From the NCBI GenBank assembly GCA_030750465.1, contig JASMHZ010000012.1:1-37012 (forward strand): a stretch of 37,012 nt of DNA, given 5' to 3'. Source of the stretch: Candidatus Peribacteraceae bacterium (GTDB lineage Bacteria; Patescibacteriota; Gracilibacteria; Peribacterales; Peribacteraceae). Positions 23,534 to 32,520 of this stretch are shown here, one piece after another (within the stretch, counting starts at the first letter, position 1; every line of letters starts with the position of its first letter). Position numbers and translations under genes: made by a program. A model generated the notes under the pieces. It ran no database searches and had not been told where the DNA came from. It saw only the letters and a list, made by a program, of their open reading frames with translations.

Positions 23534-24514
23534 TTATACTAACATTGGCTCAAGTGCAGTACCGCGTAGATTATTTTTTAACTCATCGTAATTTTTAATA
23601 ATATCGCTAAGGCATGGGCTATTCAGAGCCTCTTCGTCTTCATAATACGCCTTTTTGAAGCTCTGCCCGCTATCAAATAGTTTCTTTTGCGTATTACCTA
23701 TTATACTTCCTACCTTCTCCGCATGCCTTAGAAGCTCTTCCGATTCAATCTTTACGGGCACCCCTGTTTTTCCCGCTTTATCCAGGATATATTTTCTGAT
23801 TGGATTTTTGTGCACACGAAAGATTTTAACAGAATTAGTTTTAGCTCCCAGTTTTTCTTTGTGGATAACTTTCCCAAGAATTTTCGAAACTCTTCTCTCC
23901 GCTTCTTCGGCATCTGTCCAAAAATTTTCACCTATCCACAAAGCTTCCAATCCATTCTTCCCTATTAACTGCTCAGCATTCACTTCAATCGTATTATGTA
24001 TTTGGTCTCTAAGAAGCGGAAATATCCAGTCCGCATGTTTACAAAGTAAATAATCTTCTCCAAACATATTCACATACGATTCCAGAACTTGAATCCATTC
24101 CTTTTTAAAGAATGCTCCATATCCCATATAAGCCACTTGTGCAGACCCGCGATAAAATTTTTCTTTACCCTTAAAGTGTTTACTAATAAGTCCGTGAGTT
24201 ATCTTCGAAGAATCTGAGCAAAATGCTTCGTAAAGTATATTTATATCCGAAGCAATCCAGTCATCATCTTGCGTGTATATCACATCATTTTTCGCCTGCT
24301 TAGCGCATAAATATCTTCCGTAGCCACCAATATTGCTCTCGCTTTGAATAACTCTGACATTATCCCCATCAACCGAAAGCGAAACTGAATTATTATTCCA
24401 AATGATAATTTCATCTATAAATGGCATCATTTGCAAATGATCGACAATCCGTTGCATATTGTACGGACGCTGCCAGGATAGCAGGCAAGCCGATGCTTTG
24501 ATCTGTGCTACCAT
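23534..24514 (-). CDS. EXT/GT64-like glycosyltransferase
   Basis: 326 aa. The order of features follows the GT64 catalytic domain of exostosin-like enzymes: an early strand (ASACLLSWQRPYN), then MPFIDEIIIWNNN, a DDD metal motif in VIYTQDDDWIAS (about 97-101) and YMGYGAFFKKEWI, then HADWIFPLL. There is no signal peptide or membrane anchor, so it acts in the cytosol. The C-terminal ~100 residues are not recognised. The start (24514) is 23 bp from the divergent glycosyltransferase 2. The GT64 assignment is by motif order only, and a distant GT2 is the alternative. Confidence 0.65.
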   Translation of the reverse strand: MVAQIKASACLLSWQRPYNMQRIVDHLQMMPFIDEIIIWNNNSVSLSVDGDNVRVIQSESNIGGYGRYLCAKQAKNDVIYTQDDDWIASDINILYEAFCSDSSKITHGLISKHFKGKEKFYRGSAQVAYMGYGAFFKKEWIQVLESYVNMFGEDYLLCKHADWIFPLLRDQIHNTIEVNAEQLIGKNGLEALWIGENFWTDAEEAERRVSKILGKVIHKEKLGAKTNSVKIFRVHKNPIRKYILDKAGKTGVPVKIESEELLRHAEKVGSIIGNTQKKLFDSGQSFKKAYYEDEEALNSPCLSDIIKNYDELKNNLRGTALEPMLV

Positions 24515-24537
24515 TTAACCAAGCTTAGTTTTGTATT

Positions 24538-25518
24538 ATGCACCTATTTAGTCAACAACTACCGGGAAAACTAGCAATAGTTACAACATACTTTAACTTC
24601 GCCGGATACTCCACATTGCTTAACAATTACAAAATATTCGCGGATGAGATCCGTTCGCAGGGTCTTGACCTCTGGACTGTAGAAATTGCCTTCGGAGATA
24701 AAGAGTTTGATTTGAACAAAGACAATCGAACATTACAAATCCGAACTGAGGATGTAATGTGGCATAAAGAACGCGCATTGAATGTTTTAATTAAAACTCT
24801 GCCAAAAGAATACGACACAATCGCGTGGCTTGACGCAGATGTTATCTTCGAAAACCGCAAATGGGCAGAGGAAGCCAGCGAGTTACTGAAACACTGCAAA
24901 ATAATACAATGCTTCAGCAATGTGCATTGCTATCAAGAAGGTAATATGGATTTAACAAAGAATACTCATATCGGATACTCACTTAAAAAGAATAACCTAA
25001 ACAAATATTCTACAGAAACTTCGCATCCGGGATTTGCCTGGGCAGGAAGAAGAGATTTTTTGGAGCGTCACATGTTATATGACTCTCATGTACTCGGAGC
25101 CAATGACTTTTTGATGGCGCTCGCATTTTATGGAAATTTCAAACACGCTTACGCTCAGGAAAACCTGAATGGTCCGCTCAGAAATGATTATTTGAAATGG
25201 GCAAAAAAAGTATTTGTTGAGATAAACAAAAACGTTGGCTTCATTGAAGGAGACATTTATCACCTTTGGCATGGAAAAATAGCAAATCGCCAGTATTTAA
25301 AGCGCGATGCATATATATTCGATTACAATTTTGACCCGGAAAAAGACATTAAAATTGGAAAAAATGGTTTGTATCACTGGTCGTCAAACAAACCGCGTAT
25401 GCATCAAGCAGTACAACAGTACTTTGCGGACCGTAATGATGATGGCGACTCGTCCTCCGACAGAGCACTGTGCTTTCTTAGAAATTCTGTTTCTTCTTCC
25501 AGCCATTTGGTCGCGTAG
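24538..25518 (+). CDS. GT-A-like glycosyltransferase, paralogue 2
   Basis: 326 aa, paralogue of the gene at 18918. Matching segments: KLAIVTTYFNFAGY, LDLWTVEIAFGD, NVLIKTLPKEYDTIAWLDAD (DAD at 99-101), PGFAWAGRRDFLE and HLWHGKIANRQYLKRDAYIF. The C-terminal part after the conserved HWSSNKPRMHQAVQQYF lies within the 115-nt overlap with sulfotransferase 2 and so is probably unconstrained. No signal peptide. No Shine-Dalgarno in the 23-bp gap to the divergent gene, so a leaderless or internal promoter is likely. Confidence 0.7.
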   Translation: MHLFSQQLPGKLAIVTTYFNFAGYSTLLNNYKIFADEIRSQGLDLWTVEIAFGDKEFDLNKDNRTLQIRTEDVMWHKERALNVLIKTLPKEYDTIAWLDADVIFENRKWAEEASELLKHCKIIQCFSNVHCYQEGNMDLTKNTHIGYSLKKNNLNKYSTETSHPGFAWAGRRDFLERHMLYDSHVLGANDFLMALAFYGNFKHAYAQENLNGPLRNDYLKWAKKVFVEINKNVGFIEGDIYHLWHGKIANRQYLKRDAYIFDYNFDPEKDIKIGKNGLYHWSSNKPRMHQAVQQYFADRNDDGDSSSDRALCFLRNSVSSSSHLVA

Positions 25519-26348
25519 CCTCCAAACCGCCCATGGAGTCTCTGCAAAATTCCATATGTTTTTTGCGCCAATATCACCCTTATATCATCAGGAATAATTA
25601 ATTTGGGACCACTATTAATAACTTTTTGTGCAACCGCATAGGCATTATCTTGAGTATGTTCAACACCCAGAAAATCAAATGTCTTGCGCAAGAACTCCTC
25701 CGGACAATCTTTAATCTCATCATAAAACCCTATTAATATGTTCTCCTTAGGAAACAGGTTTTCCCAATTGGACAAATGCATAAGATAATCTGATTTTCTA
25801 AGACGATCACTGCAATCACATAATTTCTTCAATTCTATATGGGGAACATCATTGAATTTATTATTGAGTACTTTAAAACTCACAAATTTAACCATTGACC
25901 ATATTTGCTCAACAGGATTTCTCATTAGGAAAATGATTTTACAATCCGGCATCAATTTGTGAATTCTTTCAACGTGTTCATAATCCAAGCAATAATAAGA
26001 AGGTGTAACCTCTCCTGATATCTGATCATTGGTGGGACAAAAAAGAGATGAATACCATTTGTCCGACCTGAATCCGAAAAAATATCTTATCATCCATTTC
26101 ATTCTTTTTATATCTTTATAATTATTCGATATGTACAACTGTTTTTTTAATTGCCTTTTCCATGTCCCGGCTTTACTGCTAAATAAACGTCCAATAAAAC
26201 CATTAGGAATACTGTCGGCTTGATTATCGAAATAATTAATCTCTTTTATATATGGCAATGAAATCTGGTTATGCCTCTTTAAATTCCAATGAAACCAAGT
26301 GGTTCCGCACTTATTTGCGCCAATGCAGAGAAAATCAGGATACGGCAC
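25404..26348 (-). CDS. PAPS-dependent sulfotransferase 2 (GTG start)
   Basis: 314 aa from a GTG (MPYPDFLCIGANKCGTTWF). The 5'-phosphosulfate loop is GANKCGTTWF (about 9-18) and the 3'-phosphate site is RNPVEQIWSMV (about 143-153). The C-terminus GGYATKWLEEETEFLRKH is shared with paralogue 3. It overlaps the end of paralogue 3 by 14 nt, so both are probably in one transcript, and overlaps glycosyltransferase 2 by 115 nt at the other end. Confidence 0.88.
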   Translation of the reverse strand: MPYPDFLCIGANKCGTTWFHWNLKRHNQISLPYIKEINYFDNQADSIPNGFIGRLFSSKAGTWKRQLKKQLYISNNYKDIKRMKWMIRYFFGFRSDKWYSSLFCPTNDQISGEVTPSYYCLDYEHVERIHKLMPDCKIIFLMRNPVEQIWSMVKFVSFKVLNNKFNDVPHIELKKLCDCSDRLRKSDYLMHLSNWENLFPKENILIGFYDEIKDCPEEFLRKTFDFLGVEHTQDNAYAVAQKVINSGPKLIIPDDIRVILAQKTYGILQRLHGRFGGYATKWLEEETEFLRKHSALSEDESPSSLRSAKYCCTA

Positions 26349-27279
26349 AGATATTATTGGAAGTTTTTTGAATATTTAAATCACACTCGGGAAGCGCTCC
26401 GTGCTTTTCAAGAAATTCCGTTTCCTCCTCAAGCCATTTGGTTGCATAGCCCCCAAAACGCTCATGAAGCCCTTTTAAAATGTCGTAGGTTTTCAGTCCA
26501 AGTAATACCCTGATGTTATCAGGAATCTCGTATTCTGGACCTTTATTAATAATTTTTCTGACTATCGGATAAATATGATCTTCGGACTTCTCGACCTCAA
26601 GAAAATCAAATATTCTTAATAACAATTGATCTGGGCAATCCCTTATTTCATCATAGAAACCTAAGAATATATTTTCTTTTGGGAAAAACTTTTCCCAATT
26701 GGCCAAATGAAATAGATAATCTGTATTATGAATCCTGTAATTATCAACACACATCTCCTTAATCTGATCCAACGAAATATCTTCAAATTCTTTTTTTTGA
26801 ATTTTAAAATTCATAAACTTAACCATGGACCAAATTTGCTCAACAGGATTCCTTACTAAATAAATGATTTTGCATTCAGGCATCATCTTGTGAATTCGCT
26901 CCACATGCATGCAGGGCAAGCAGTAATATCCAGGGGAATGCTCTCCTGCAACCTGACCTGTATCAGGATTAAAAAGCGACGCATACCACTTATCGTTTCT
27001 TGTCCTTAGTGCATAATTGAGAAGCCACTTAGCCCTTTGCATATTTTTTAAAGTAACTTTCTTAAATATTTGTCTTTTTAGGGACCTTCTCCAATAACCA
27101 ACTCTCTTGTGGAAAAGACGTCTGATAAAATCATTTGGCAAACCATGCGACTGGCCATCAAAATAATGAATTTCTTTTATATATGGCACAACAATCTGCT
27201 TGTGTCGCCGCAAATTGGCATGCAACCAGCTTGTACCGCATTTTGGCGCGCCTATGCAAAGAAAATCAGGATATGGGAT
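26335..27279 (-). CDS. PAPS-dependent sulfotransferase 3 (no standard start codon; ATC proposed)
   Basis: The frame codes IPYPDFLCIGAPKCGTSWLH, colinear with paralogue 2. The only codon at the conserved start is ATC (27277-27279). No ATG, GTG or TTG lies between it and the upstream in-frame TAG. Starting at ATC gives 314 aa, the same as paralogue 2; starting at the first TTG (27225) would remove the phosphosulfate loop. The 3'-phosphate site RNPVEQIWSMV and the GGYATKWLEEETEFLEKH end are intact. So either an unusual start, a recent ATG-to-ATC change that silences it, or a sequence error. It is the first gene of a pair with paralogue 2. Confidence 0.75.
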   Translation of the reverse strand: MPYPDFLCIGAPKCGTSWLHANLRRHKQIVVPYIKEIHYFDGQSHGLPNDFIRRLFHKRVGYWRRSLKRQIFKKVTLKNMQRAKWLLNYALRTRNDKWYASLFNPDTGQVAGEHSPGYYCLPCMHVERIHKMMPECKIIYLVRNPVEQIWSMVKFMNFKIQKKEFEDISLDQIKEMCVDNYRIHNTDYLFHLANWEKFFPKENIFLGFYDEIRDCPDQLLLRIFDFLEVEKSEDHIYPIVRKIINKGPEYEIPDNIRVLLGLKTYDILKGLHERFGGYATKWLEEETEFLEKHGALPECDLNIQKTSNNICAVS

Positions 27280-27334
27280 AAAAAATGGTTGATGTAGTAT
27301 ATATTGTTGACATCCTAAGCTAGACTAGCCCCCC

Positions 27335-28972
27335 ATGGAAGAGCATTCGTCATCAGCGGAAAAATTGCAGCAGATAATCGCAGAGAAAGAGGTTCTCATT
27401 CAAAGAATTATCAAATCTAAAAGCTGGAAATGGACCAAGTGGTTTAGAATTTTGGAAGCCAAATTATTTCGTACTCTTGGCAAAACTCAGCGTGTCACAG
27501 TACCAAGTGCAACCGTACAGACTATAGACCCTTGCTCAAATACAGCGGTCATAATTACCTGCCACAATTATGGCAAATTCTTGCAGGAATGCGTAGAAAG
27601 CGTATTCCAACAGACGTTTCTACCTGCAGAAATACTTATTGTTGACGACGCATCAACCGATGATACCGCGAAAGTCGCAGATCTGTACCGTCATCAAGGT
27701 GTTGAATACATTCGATGTAATCATCGACATCCCTCCGGAGCCAGAAATGAAGGAGCAAAGAATACCGTGTCTCAATTACTCCTTTTCCTGGATGCAGATG
27801 ATGTACTTGCCCCTGACTACATAGAAAAATGTCGTGAATGCATGGTGGACCCTTCGGTTGCTATTGCGTACACAGATATCAAGTTCTTTGGTAACGATGA
27901 TAATATTTTTGGAGCGCCTGAGTTTGATCGTGAAGCATTAATGAAACGAAATTACATCTCATCACATGCACTTATTCGCAGACAAGTATTTGATATGGTG
28001 GGCGGATACAGGATTACACCAAACACCCCAAATGAAGACTGGGATCTGTACAGAAGAATGCTTAAATTTAAATGGAAGGCTAAGAAAGCGAAAACAACAG
28101 TCCGGCAACGAAAACACAAAAATAATCGATTGCCCACATTTGATAAGGCAAAATTGAAGTATTGGCAAACTGCACGCCTGATGCATAACCCAATAACAAT
28201 TTTCACACCATTCGCGGGACGCAGAGAAGTGCTGGACAAATATATTGATGCCCTTAAGAATCTTGATTTTGATCATTCTCTGATTCGTCTCCACTGTTTC
28301 GACACAAGCAACAATGAGGAATTCGCAAATCTACTTAAAATGAAGCTATCTTTATTAGATTTCGGAAGAATAACTTATACCTCTGCTCCACTTCCTAAAT
28401 CCTGGAGCCACTCACCACAAAGTTTGATACATAATCGCGTAAAAAGCCTAACTGTTCAGTACTATCATGATATGGCTTTAGTTTATGCATATAATCATAT
28501 GATAGTTTCATGTGATACTGAATTTATTCTTGTAGTTGAGGATGATATTGCACTTTCTCCCAATTCTCTAAAAATGCTGATTGAGACAATTGAAAGATCA
28601 GAGACTGTTGCAGTTGTTGCTTCCTATCCATGCCATCTACAAGGATATCAAACCGTATGGAAACTTGGAAAAGATGATTACCCAAGCCATCCGGCCAGAA
28701 AAAGCAGTGGTATAGAAAAGGTGGATGGAGCCGGGTTTGGTTGTTCGATGATAAGAGCATCTGCTTTTGAATCTTTCCCATTCTATACCCGCAGCTACGA
28801 AAAACCCCCACATTGGTATGACTACAATGCTTTTGCGCATTTGAGAATGAAGGGTGATGTTCTATGTAACTGGGACGTAGAAGTAGACCATATGAAAACT
28901 AATCGCTCACCGTTATCCCCAAAGAAGTCTTTCCCAGGAAAAAAAGAACCCAAGCATGCAGAAATTCATTAA
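27335..28972 (+). CDS. Two-domain glycosyltransferase (GT2 plus second GT-A-like domain)
   Basis: 545 aa. A short N-terminal coiled coil (about 7-40) is followed by a GT2 domain (about 70-270): VIITCHNYGKFLQECVESVF, LIVDDASTDDT and LFLDADDV (DAD). The second domain (about 288-530) begins PITIFTPFAGRREVLDKYID and has ILVVEDDIALSP (EDD metal motif) with a later HWYDYNAFAHLRMKGDVLCN. Together they may add two sugars alternately. The gene overlaps the next one by 17 nt. No signal peptide. Confidence 0.82.
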   Translation: MEEHSSSAEKLQQIIAEKEVLIQRIIKSKSWKWTKWFRILEAKLFRTLGKTQRVTVPSATVQTIDPCSNTAVIITCHNYGKFLQECVESVFQQTFLPAEILIVDDASTDDTAKVADLYRHQGVEYIRCNHRHPSGARNEGAKNTVSQLLLFLDADDVLAPDYIEKCRECMVDPSVAIAYTDIKFFGNDDNIFGAPEFDREALMKRNYISSHALIRRQVFDMVGGYRITPNTPNEDWDLYRRMLKFKWKAKKAKTTVRQRKHKNNRLPTFDKAKLKYWQTARLMHNPITIFTPFAGRREVLDKYIDALKNLDFDHSLIRLHCFDTSNNEEFANLLKMKLSLLDFGRITYTSAPLPKSWSHSPQSLIHNRVKSLTVQYYHDMALVYAYNHMIVSCDTEFILVVEDDIALSPNSLKMLIETIERSETVAVVASYPCHLQGYQTVWKLGKDDYPSHPARKSSGIEKVDGAGFGCSMIRASAFESFPFYTRSYEKPPHWYDYNAFAHLRMKGDVLCNWDVEVDHMKTNRSPLSPKKSFPGKKEPKHAEIH

Positions 28973-30326
28973 CACCATACGCTGGCATCTTCCATATAAA
29001 CTATTTGGTTTTATTAAGAAACACTGGATTAAAGCGGATAAACCGTGCGAACGATTTGTGCTATTTGTCCGCCATAGATTACTTGGAACTCTATGGCCCG
29101 CGGAAACTATTTTTTGTCCCGACAGCCGTTTCATTCAACCAAAAGCTTTCTTATCGGACTTAAGTGTTGCAGTAATCATTCCATGTCACAATTACGCACA
29201 TTTTCTTCCTGAAGCAATAGAAAGTGTTCTTAATCAAACATTTAAACCAACTGAAATTCTGATCGTGGATGATGACTCAGATGATAATACTGCCGAGATA
29301 GCATCAACGTTCTCGGATAGAGGAGTGAGATACATAAAATGCAATCATAGAAATCTAGCCAAAGCCAGAAATGAAGGAGCAGAGAATACAAGCAGTGCCT
29401 TTCTCCTTTTCTTGGATGCTGATGACATTCTGCCGTCGCATTACATAAAACGATGTTTGAAACAAATGCAGGATCCTTCTGTTGCAATCGTTTACGGAAA
29501 CATGAAGCACTTTGAAAATGAAAGATTTATCTGGAGGACATCCGAATTCAAACTTGATCGTATTGAGCGTACGAACTTTATATCTTCCCATGCTCTAATA
29601 AGACGAAAAGCTTTTGATATGGTTGATGGATACAAAACAATTCCTGATTCTATTGCAGAAGATTGGGATTTTTACCGACGTGTTTTAAGGCTTAGATGGA
29701 AAGCAAAAAAGGCACGAACATATGTTAAATATCGAGTGCATGATAAAAGTATGACTAACACATCAACAAGGCGAAGATATATGGATGATGCATCCCTTAA
29801 GATTCAACCTTTGACTATTTTTACAATCTTTTCCGGAGATCATAAAAAATTAGATTCATATATACATCAATTAAAAACTGTTAACATCAACAAAGACCAT
29901 TCTCGCATTATTTTTGTTGATACAAGTGGAGATAAATCTTTTGAAACAAGATTAAAAGATGAGCTATCTAAACTGAAGTCAAAAAAGACCACCTATACTC
30001 GCCTCTATACAATTAAGAAAAGTTCAAGAAAACTTAATGAATTACGTGCAATAAGTGTACTAATTAATTCTTGCGACACAGAACTTATTTTTATGGTTGG
30101 CGAAGATACGACCTACGAATCTGATATTGCAGAAAAGCTGTTTGAAAAAATGGATAGCAATGTTTCCGCAGTACTTTCTGACAATAATATAAACCTCTGT
30201 CTGCTTCGACTTAGCGCGCTTAAAAATGTTCATCCTGGCGAAGACATTTTGGAGCAACTCAAAAGGAGAGGGCATGTTAAAAAATTGGATATAACACGTC
30301 ACAAGTCACAAGCCACGAAGAAGTAA
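28956..30326 (+). CDS. Two-domain glycosyltransferase, degenerate paralogue
   Basis: 456 aa, tandem paralogue of the gene before it. The GT2 domain is intact (VIIPCHNYAHFLPEAIESVL, LIVDDDSDDNT, LFLDADDI). The second domain (PLTIFTIFSGDHKKLDSYIH onward) is shorter by about 75 residues, and the EDD motif is replaced by MVGEDTTYES; the later conserved Trp/Tyr segment is missing. The second active site is therefore probably inactive or altered. It overlaps the upstream gene by 17 nt, so cotranscribed. Confidence 0.8.
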   Translation: MQKFINTIRWHLPYKLFGFIKKHWIKADKPCERFVLFVRHRLLGTLWPAETIFCPDSRFIQPKAFLSDLSVAVIIPCHNYAHFLPEAIESVLNQTFKPTEILIVDDDSDDNTAEIASTFSDRGVRYIKCNHRNLAKARNEGAENTSSAFLLFLDADDILPSHYIKRCLKQMQDPSVAIVYGNMKHFENERFIWRTSEFKLDRIERTNFISSHALIRRKAFDMVDGYKTIPDSIAEDWDFYRRVLRLRWKAKKARTYVKYRVHDKSMTNTSTRRRYMDDASLKIQPLTIFTIFSGDHKKLDSYIHQLKTVNINKDHSRIIFVDTSGDKSFETRLKDELSKLKSKKTTYTRLYTIKKSSRKLNELRAISVLINSCDTELIFMVGEDTTYESDIAEKLFEKMDSNVSAVLSDNNINLCLLRLSALKNVHPGEDILEQLKRRGHVKKLDITRHKSQATKK

Positions 30327-30376
30327 TTGATCACTTAGATCACAATTTCTGACTCCACTTTCGGCATTACAACTAA

Positions 30377-31015
30377 TCAATGAGATTGCTCCTCGAATGG
30401 CTTTTTCTGAGCCCAGCCCCACCAGCCATCGTCTTTAAAATTATGGAAATTGGGATGCTGTTTAACCAATAATGAAAATGCCTTGCCTACCTGCGCAGTT
30501 TTTCTTTCCTCTTCCGGTATTTGTTCTTTTCTGGCATCAGGTATTCTCGCACTAGATTCTATTGTCCATGCTAAATCATCAAATAATATCCAACCATTTG
30601 GCATTAAAAGTTTTTCAACCAATAAAAAACCAAAACCTGTAACATCCCAAGTATGTCCACCGTCGATGAAACAGAAATCAAATAATGGTTTACAATAATT
30701 GTTATGCGTATTTCTTTCAATTAACTTCATCAATTCCCAAGTATAAGACCTGTTGGCAAAAATTGGATCTACGTATTGTTTCAAACCTACATTTTCAAGC
30801 AAAGCGATTATATTGGGATCGCGTTCTTTGGCATTTTGTTTATCAATTGTGATGACAGAACCTCTGCCAATCTCATCTAATGCCGCCGCCATATACAATG
30901 TTGATTTTCCATGTGCAAATCCTAATTCCAAGATATTTTGCATATTAGAATCTAAAATAAACTCATACAATATTCTCCCTCTTTCTGAAGGAATGCCGGT
31001 CAAATATTTCTTCAA
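30377..31015 (-). CDS. Class I SAM methyltransferase (Methyltransf_24-like)
   Basis: 212 aa. SAM motif I is ILELGFAHGKSTLYMAAAL (about 33-51), VITIDKQ is the acidic end of strand 2, and FCFIDGGHTWDVT has the IDGxH motif typical of this group. WILFDDLAW is the later metal/acidic element. It follows the beta-CASP gene by 31 nt in the same direction. Its target is unknown; sugar or lipid-linked glycan methylation fits the neighbourhood. Confidence 0.82.
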   Translation of the reverse strand: MKKYLTGIPSERGRILYEFILDSNMQNILELGFAHGKSTLYMAAALDEIGRGSVITIDKQNAKERDPNIIALLENVGLKQYVDPIFANRSYTWELMKLIERNTHNNYCKPLFDFCFIDGGHTWDVTGFGFLLVEKLLMPNGWILFDDLAWTIESSARIPDARKEQIPEEERKTAQVGKAFSLLVKQHPNFHNFKDDGWWGWAQKKPFEEQSH

Positions 31016-31046
31016 ATTTCATACAAACTGCTTTTTAATGATATTA

Positions 31047-32459
31047 CTAAACAACAATCTCTTCCCCTCTCTCCGGCATCACAATCTCAACTCCCTTTCG
31101 TGCATTCTTAATCCTGGTTGCGAATGGCTCCATCCCCTCCGATTCCCCATGTACCAAGATTATCTTCTTAACATCTTTAACATTCATAACTAAGTTATCC
31201 AAGTCTGCCATATCCGCATGACCAGAATAGGCATTAACTGATACTACTTCGGCTTTCTTTGCAAAAATCTCATCAAATATTTTTACTTCATGAACCTCCG
31301 GATCAACTATTCTTCGCCCAAGAGTGTTTTCCGCCATGTAACCTACAGCAATAACTGCATTCTTCGGATCATCTATTCCATTTTTCAAATGATGGCGAAT
31401 ACGCCCTGCTTCGCACATCCCGGCACCAGCCATTATTACCATTGGTCCGGGCATAGTATTTAATTTTTTACTTTCATCTACTGATTCGGTGTATCTAACC
31501 AGAGAAAATTTGAAAGGATTATGTGCTTTGGCTAAGAATTTCTCGTACAGCTCCTTGTCGTAACATTCCGGATGCTTCATGAATACCTCTGTAACTCTGG
31601 TAGCTAATGGTGAATCGATGTAAATTGGTATTGCTGGAATTTCTTTGGAATCCCAAAGAACATGCAAGTCGTATACGATTTCCTGCGTTCGCTCTAACGA
31701 GAATGCGGGGATCATAACCTTTCCTCCTCTCTTAGCAGTTTTAATAATCATCTCCTTTAAGTGTCCCTTGGCAGTTGTAATATCTTCGTGCTCTCTGTTG
31801 CCATATGTGCTTTCACAAATTAATGTTTCCACTGGAGGCATTTCTGCGGGATCTCGGATTATTGGAAGCATGTTTCTTCCCAAGTCTCCCGTGAATCCAA
31901 CTCGATGCAATTTTCCTTTTTCAAGGATTTCAAAAACAAGCATGGCAGCTCCAACAATATGTCCTGCTTCTATGAACTGGACTTTTACCCCCTTGCAAAC
32001 ATCAAACCAGTCGTTGTAATTCCTTCCTTGAAATATCTCTATGCAATCAATGGCATCCTGTTGAGTATAAAGAGGGCCATCGAAGTCTATCATTGAGTCT
32101 TTTAAGTGTTTTTGAAAATATTCTTCATCCTTCTCGTGAATATATCCGCTATCCATGAGCATTACTTCAGCAAGATCTTTGGATGCATACGTGCAAAGCA
32201 CTTTGTTGCGGTAACCTTTTTTGTATAGGAGCGGAATGCGTCCTACATGATCCATATGAGCATGAGTTAATACAACTGCATCGATATCAATAGCAGGATC
32301 GAAAGGGAACTCTACATTCTTAACTGCCGCTTCTGATCGCTTGCCCTGGAAAAGCCCGCAATCTAGAAGAATGCGTTTTATACCGGAGTCGGTTTCTATT
32401 CTAAGTTCGTGGCACGAACCAGTTACTTCGCGCGCAGCACCATGGGGGATGATTTTCAT
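31047..32459 (-). CDS. Beta-CASP metallo-beta-lactamase RNA-processing nuclease
   Basis: 470 aa, full length for the CPSF-like bacterial/archaeal group. The metal site is LTHAHMDHVG (HxHxDH, about 64-70), with the later metal His in FIEAGHIVGAAM and Asp in GFTGDLGRN. The beta-CASP insertion spans about 215-395 (motif A in LICESTYGNREH, then VMIPAFSLERTQEIVYDL, GAGMCEAGRIRHHL) and SGHADM supplies the final His. These enzymes act as RNA endo- or 5'-exonucleases. There is no KH domain. Confidence 0.9.
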   Translation of the reverse strand: MKIIPHGAAREVTGSCHELRIETDSGIKRILLDCGLFQGKRSEAAVKNVEFPFDPAIDIDAVVLTHAHMDHVGRIPLLYKKGYRNKVLCTYASKDLAEVMLMDSGYIHEKDEEYFQKHLKDSMIDFDGPLYTQQDAIDCIEIFQGRNYNDWFDVCKGVKVQFIEAGHIVGAAMLVFEILEKGKLHRVGFTGDLGRNMLPIIRDPAEMPPVETLICESTYGNREHEDITTAKGHLKEMIIKTAKRGGKVMIPAFSLERTQEIVYDLHVLWDSKEIPAIPIYIDSPLATRVTEVFMKHPECYDKELYEKFLAKAHNPFKFSLVRYTESVDESKKLNTMPGPMVIMAGAGMCEAGRIRHHLKNGIDDPKNAVIAVGYMAENTLGRRIVDPEVHEVKIFDEIFAKKAEVVSVNAYSGHADMADLDNLVMNVKDVKKIILVHGESEGMEPFATRIKNARKGVEIVMPERGEEIVV

Positions 32460-32482
32460 AACAACAGAATATCAAATATATG

Positions 32483-32488
32483 TATAAT
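32483..32488 (+). promoter_or_regulatory. Consensus -10 element of the O-acetylation genes
   Basis: A perfect TATAAT at 32483-32488, 32 nt before the ATG at 32521, in the 61-bp divergent gap with the beta-CASP gene. The expected start near 32495 leaves a leader of about 26 nt. No clear -35. Confidence 0.45.
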
Positions 32489-32520
32489 TTCCCAATCTCA
32501 ACTACAATCCACCTAAATCC

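Noticed and set aside
27307-27334. TTGACA before the first GT2 gene as a -35 box
   Set aside because: No -10-like hexamer occurs at 16-18 nt spacing; the following bases are a C-run.
30327-30376. Terminator between the second GT2 gene and the convergent methyltransferase
   Set aside because: Only a 5-bp stem (tgatc/gatca) and no T-run were found, which is too weak to call.
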